Shown here: positions 57,696-61,782 of the stretch, piece after piece
Position numbering within the stretch: the first letter of the stretch is position 1
Layout of the letters: every line of letters starts with the position of its first letter
DNA from: Spinellus fusiger
Taxonomy: Eukaryota > Mucoromycota > Mucoromycetes > Mucorales > Phycomycetaceae
Assembly: GCA_025094145.1 (NCBI GenBank)
Contig: JALLLS010000134.1
Coordinates: 1-61,782 of the forward strand
Direction: 5' to 3'
DNA length: 61,782 nucleotides
Position numbers and translations under genes: made by a program
The notes under the pieces: model-generated
Told to the model about the DNA's origin: nothing
Database searches by the model: none
What the model saw: only the letters and a program-made list of their open reading frames with translations

Positions 57696-60600
57696 TTACA
57701 AGGCCTCTTCCTGGTCACTATTCCCTTCTTCTCTCACTTCTTTTTGGTTTTCTCTCGACCAAAAGAAAATCTCCCACACGTTCTTTAGCTGCAGCCAACT
57801 CACTCTCAAAGAAAAGCTGTATCTTTTCGTGTTGAGGCAAGACCTCAGCACACAGTCACCAGTTACCTTCTTATTCACTGTATCCCTGGAATGCAGTGGC
57901 GTCTTCTTCTCTCTTGACGCAAGCTTTGCTTGTGCTGTCAATGACTTCATTAAGTATGCTTCAGCAAGGCCCTTATCATTGCATACATGCTTGGCCTAAA
58001 CAAGAAAGAAAAAAGAGTGTGTAAATTATCTCTTGCCTATACTCTATATTGAGTGCTATTCATTACATACCTCTTCAAAATAGCGGATTGCTTTTTTATA
58101 TTGGCTTGAAGATAGCATATCTCCCTTTGATATGCAGATATCATTGATATGCTCGTTATATGTTTCCGCCAACTCGAAACAACTGAAAGCACGGTCATAC
58201 TCTCTACACAGCAGCCATAAAATAAGCAACCAACAAAAATAAATAAATAGAAAGAAAGATATACTTACTCTAGATGGCGATAGCACTCTCCAAAAACTGC
58301 ACCAAAGAGACTGCCAGAAATCACTCAGATTTTCATGCTCTCATCTGTGGCCGCAGCTGCCATGCTCAACCCGTCTAGGGCAGCCCGGTAACTAATGTCA
58401 TAATGAATCAACTGTGTATTTTCAACGTGTCCAGTCCCATTTACTCTTTCTTTTTCAAATAGTAAATACCCATCTCAAGGTAGATATGGGGTCATTCTTA
58501 TACATTTTGTTGCTTTTGGATAGGTTTTTAATGGCCATATCCAAATAACCAATAGCTAAACAATGCTTTGCGAGGGCCAGGTAGGGACGATGCGAACTGT
58601 TTTTTTTAAAAAAAGAATAACTCGTCAGTAAGTGTCGAAGCCACTAGCACACATTACCTCAACACCATCGTATTGCATTCCTCATAGGCCTTGATGCCTG
58701 CTTCATGGTCACCCATGAAGACACATGTCACCTAACCCCATCAAAGCGTACTCCATGCATGGATTATTATTCAAAACATCCCTAGTATCAAAAAACACAT
58801 TCAGTTAGGATGAATGAAAGATATATATATAAATAAAAGTATTGAGTTTTTCACTTACATAAAGTAGCTTTTGCTGAGGTGTCTCCCAATCATCATATGG
58901 TAGAGGCCTACTGCATACCTTGTTTGAACTTATTAGATAATAGATCCATAAGATCATTAATAAGATGGTAGAGTTCAACCTTCATCTCCAGTTCATAATG
59001 GCACAAGGCCAGGATTGGAATAATCCGAACATAGTATTTATCCTTCTGACGCACTCTATAGAATAGAATTCTAGGCTTGAGTTGTATGTTCTCCAATGAC
59101 AATGGGTGGTGAATGTCCTTACCTCAGGCACACCTGCAGAGCCTCTCGATAATAACCGTTGCTGAAGTAACCTCTGCTTTACTCAACAACAGTCTGTACA
59201 GTCTTTTAGCCAAGGTGGTTTCAACTACAGTTTCAGCTGCATCAACATCTCTGAGATGAGCGTACTACAGAGTTCAATGAGTCCACCGAATGCGAAATAA
59301 GATCACTTACCTGTCTGATCTTCATCGAGTACAAAGATCGGATCACTTCATCATTGGATCCACAGTGTTTTTCATAGTCAAGACCCGTCACAAAGGCCCA
59401 TTCTAATAGCCAAGAGTTATTATCCTTTCTTTTTCTCATTCTAAAAAAAACACATTGAAGTGTCATGACTCTTACCAACTTCTTCTGATAGTAGTTTGTT
59501 ATCTACTAAGAGGTCCAATGCCTAGACATCTCTTCGTTATTACATAGTTCTTGATATAAAATATAAAATAAAGTACTTTACCTCACAACACCGTGCATCT
59601 ATCATCAGTGCATTGATGAACTGAGCCGAGGCTAGCTCTGGTTGATCCAACTTCAGATAGGCCCTTCCTCTTTCCAAATTGATCAAAGACTCAGTCTAAT
59701 AATGAATCAACACAAATACATTAGTACAAGAACATAGGAAGTGAACAGAGGATTACTATCTATAGTGTGTTTTCTACTGTACCTTGATGTGCTTGAGGGA
59801 GTCCACTCTATTTCCCATACAAACAAACAAATGAACATGTTAGTTATCTGGTTAGCTGCTTAGTTATTAATAAGAAAAGGTACTTGCTTGTTGTGTTGAA
59901 TAATGTGGGCGCCAGTGTAGTCAAATGTTTCACTGTAACGTCCCATGTGTTCTATAAGAAATAGATAGATACATAAATACACACATACACATGCATGTCT
60001 TTATACAGTGTTTTCTGTAGTTGCTTACCGTACACACAGCCGCAAAGTACTGGCCACGGACTTCATCCTTCACAAGATTGTCTCTTTAACAAATACAAGG
60101 CTTTTTGGTGTTGGCCTGTCTGCATGTAGAGTCCAATCAAGTCGAGATAGTCGTTGTTGGTTCCTACAGTGCACATATAAAAAAAGAGAATATTTCTTGT
60201 TTAATATACACATTCTTTCTCACTCTTACTCCCTTTTGTATTGAGTAGAGTATCTTTCTTACCTGACATGTCGGCAATCTTCTCAGCAAGTAGATAGCAT
60301 TGTAAGTTGAATGGCTATCCATCGCCCCCAGGTAGAGTTCTCTTAGTTGGCTCTTTATGTCCTTTTGGAAGACACTGGCCAGAGGTCGTTTTGTTTTGTC
60401 TTGAGGTTTAGCATCGCATTGGATGGCCTCATTATCTGACTTTTTTGTGGGAGCAACTGGGCTCAAGAGCAGGCTGGCTTCATGCTTGTTGAATAGAGAG
60501 GGCTCTCTTGGGGTACTCTGCTGAGGACTCATTTTGACACAGTTCACTGCCGCTTTCAAGAGGCGTTTTGGTGAAGAGTCAAAGGAGTGCTGGGAGATAC

Positions 60601-60838
60601 AGTTTTCCTTTACAGGTGAGTGGTCCTGGATGTTGGCCTGGGAAGAGAGGTAGTCGCGTAGTGGAGACTCAGATGGATCTTGTCTCAGTGTGGACAAGAG
60701 ACTGTGGGACATGTAAAGACGCGAACCTGACTGTCTTTCAGGAGACTGGGAACCAGAGTGCAAGGAAGAGGGTCTTGCAGGAGACTGTTGGTGGTGGTGT
60801 CTTGTGGTGACAGCAGAGAAGAGTGTCTTTTGGGACAT
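57696..60838 (-). pseudogene. Anaphase-promoting complex subunit CDC16/APC6, frameshifted
   Basis: A minus-strand series of more than ten exon-like blocks with good splice sites encodes a TPR protein. It begins MSQKTLFSAV at 60838 with a Ser/Pro-rich leader. CDC16/APC6 matches are SQLRELYLGAMDSHSTYNAIY with AEKIADMSG in a shifted frame; LIGLYMQTGQHQKALYLLK; GRYSETFDYTG; NLERGRAYLKLDQPELASAQ; DARCCEALDLLVDNKLLSEE; GLDYEKHCGSNDEVIRSLY; LALCHYELEMKVELYHL; YLALAKHCLAIGYLDMAIKN; CFELAETYNEHINDI. Disruptions include a missing base near 60296, shifts near 60090 and 59175, and an in-frame TGA near 58319. The active gene would be a TPR scaffold of the APC/C ubiquitin ligase. Since the APC/C is essential, an intact copy should exist elsewhere, or these are assembly errors. 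Confidence 0.72.
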
Positions 60839-61089
60839 TGAAGAGAGAGGGTCTTTTAAGAGACTTGATCGAAGAGTGCTTTTTGGTGGTTTGTGGGAGA
60901 GATTTTGAGGATCGGTGAGCAGAAGGTGTGTTTGTCATGGTGTATTAGACTATCAACGTGCAGACAATAGGTAGATTGCATGAATTATATTTATAGACCA
61001 ATATTTGTGACTGTCTAATGTCAACAGTAAAAAAATTTAGGCCATTTCGAATTCAGACAGTCTTTTCAGACTCCTACTTTATCTTAATG

Positions 61090-61292
61090 GTGCTATCACT
61101 TTATGAATTCATCTAGAGACGTATAACTTTCAATACATAAAGATAATAGTGTTGATGATAATAATAATAATAACAATGGTTTTATTTCTCTATCTAATGA
61201 ATTCATAAGTTTATATTATTATTAAGAAAATTATGAAACTAAAATGAAAATATATATTTGAAAACGTCTGGTTACTTGTTGATGGTCACTTT
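61090..61292 (-). mobile_element. Fragment or MITE of Tc1 family B
   Basis: The right edge (complement AGTGACCATCAACAAGTAAC) matches the left end of the relic at 56343. The block AATGAATTCATAAGTTTATA with ATTATTATTAAGAAAA at 61195-61230 matches 25612-25640. No second inverted end was found, so it is a truncated copy rather than a proven MITE. Confidence 0.55.
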
Positions 61293-61294
61293 TA

Positions 61295-61782
61295 TTTATA
61301 TATTCATGTAAATTAGGGAGACAGTACACCACTATTTGCATGGATGAATATATAAGAACTGGTGTATAAATAGGGCCTATGATGGTTTGTTAGATTCCTA
61401 GTATGGCCTTCCTGATAGCTATACAAAATCACACTATCAACAATCTAATAATAACAATCTGATCTGAATACTATAGAATCTAAAGCATAAGTGATTGTGT
61501 TTTATCCGAAATGATGAATGGCAGGACTTTATCCAATATTAGATTGTTTTTAATTAGTAGAATACACACTCTTTATATATTAATCAATTGACATGGTTAC
61601 ACGTCTGTGATTCCTGTAGTTGAGCCAACGCACATGCCCTATCTTAATTATCAGTAATGTGCAGTTGATTAGTACTACTTATATTAGACATGTCTCTGTA
61701 TTGGCTCCGGATACAATAGATTGACTGCTTCATGCAGTTACCCCAATATCCTTGTGCTTCTTTCTTCATGATTGGTCTTCTT
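61295..61782. other. AT-rich window end, nothing recognised
   Basis: No open frame, RNA gene, repeat or transposon end was recognised in the last 490 bases. Confidence 0.4.

Noticed and set aside
57338..57718. Val/Cys/Leu-rich open frame on the minus strand
   Set aside because: Its residues repeat with the minisatellite units, and no signal, domain or splice context supports a protein.
1..61782. tRNA, rRNA, riboswitch or CRISPR array
   Set aside because: No T-loop plus acceptor pairing, rRNA core, or regular repeat-spacer pattern was seen by eye on either strand. A tRNA or RNA-family scan would settle this.

Overview
The window looks like a stretch of AT-rich nuclear chromosome from an early-diverging filamentous fungus, most likely Mucoromycota and probably Mucorales. 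The evidence is the many short GT-AG introns, a Rhizomucor-type class 3 lipase, a rhizopuspepsin-like aspartic protease, fungal SAGA, APC/C and rRNA-helicase genes, and a dense mix of LINE, Tc1/mariner, IS630-like, DIRS-like and Fanzor-bearing elements. The species call is inference from gene content. No rRNA or tRNA was recognised.

Layout. 1-3274: decayed LINE (ORF1 tail, then endonuclease-RT). 3277-5971: first Fanzor-bearing element. 5974-10461: gene desert. 10462-16663: three minus-strand genes, namely a pepsin-like protein lacking one catalytic Asp, a small secreted Cys-rich GPI-type protein, and an ECI2-like enoyl-CoA isomerase. 16710-18291: a short TIR element with the same ends as the Fanzor elements, split by a mariner. 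18448-21861: an IS630-like transposon lodged at the edge of a DIRS-like tyrosine-recombinase element. 23245-29187: UBE2T-like E2, a Tc1 relic, a WDR89-like protein and a lipase. 30220-36707: a Tc1 element, another mariner relic and the second Fanzor-bearing element. 38472-41667: SERCA-type Ca2+ pump. 43123-46687: ADA3/NGG1 and mitochondrial thioredoxin. 46895-53386: a fairly young LINE followed by a second copy of the first mariner. 53509-55858: ROK1/DDX52 helicase. 56343-57300: Tc1 relic. 57696-60838: a CDC16/APC6 gene broken by several frameshifts. The end holds a Tc1 fragment and AT-rich DNA.

The host genes are mostly unrelated housekeeping genes (beta-oxidation, calcium transport, chromatin acetylation, ribosome biogenesis, DNA-damage ubiquitination, redox) plus three secreted or surface proteins; nothing suggests a gene cluster.

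The most interesting signal is mobile. Two TA-flanked elements with 13-bp inverted ends (CACACCAGGAGAT) each carry the C-terminal half of a TnpB/Fanzor-type RuvC nuclease gene, followed by a conserved non-coding tail. A third short element has the same left-end sequence but no gene, and sits 46 bp from the start codon of the isomerase gene. Together they look like a decayed eukaryotic RNA-guided-nuclease transposon family with a MITE derivative. All nuclease copies here are inactivated.
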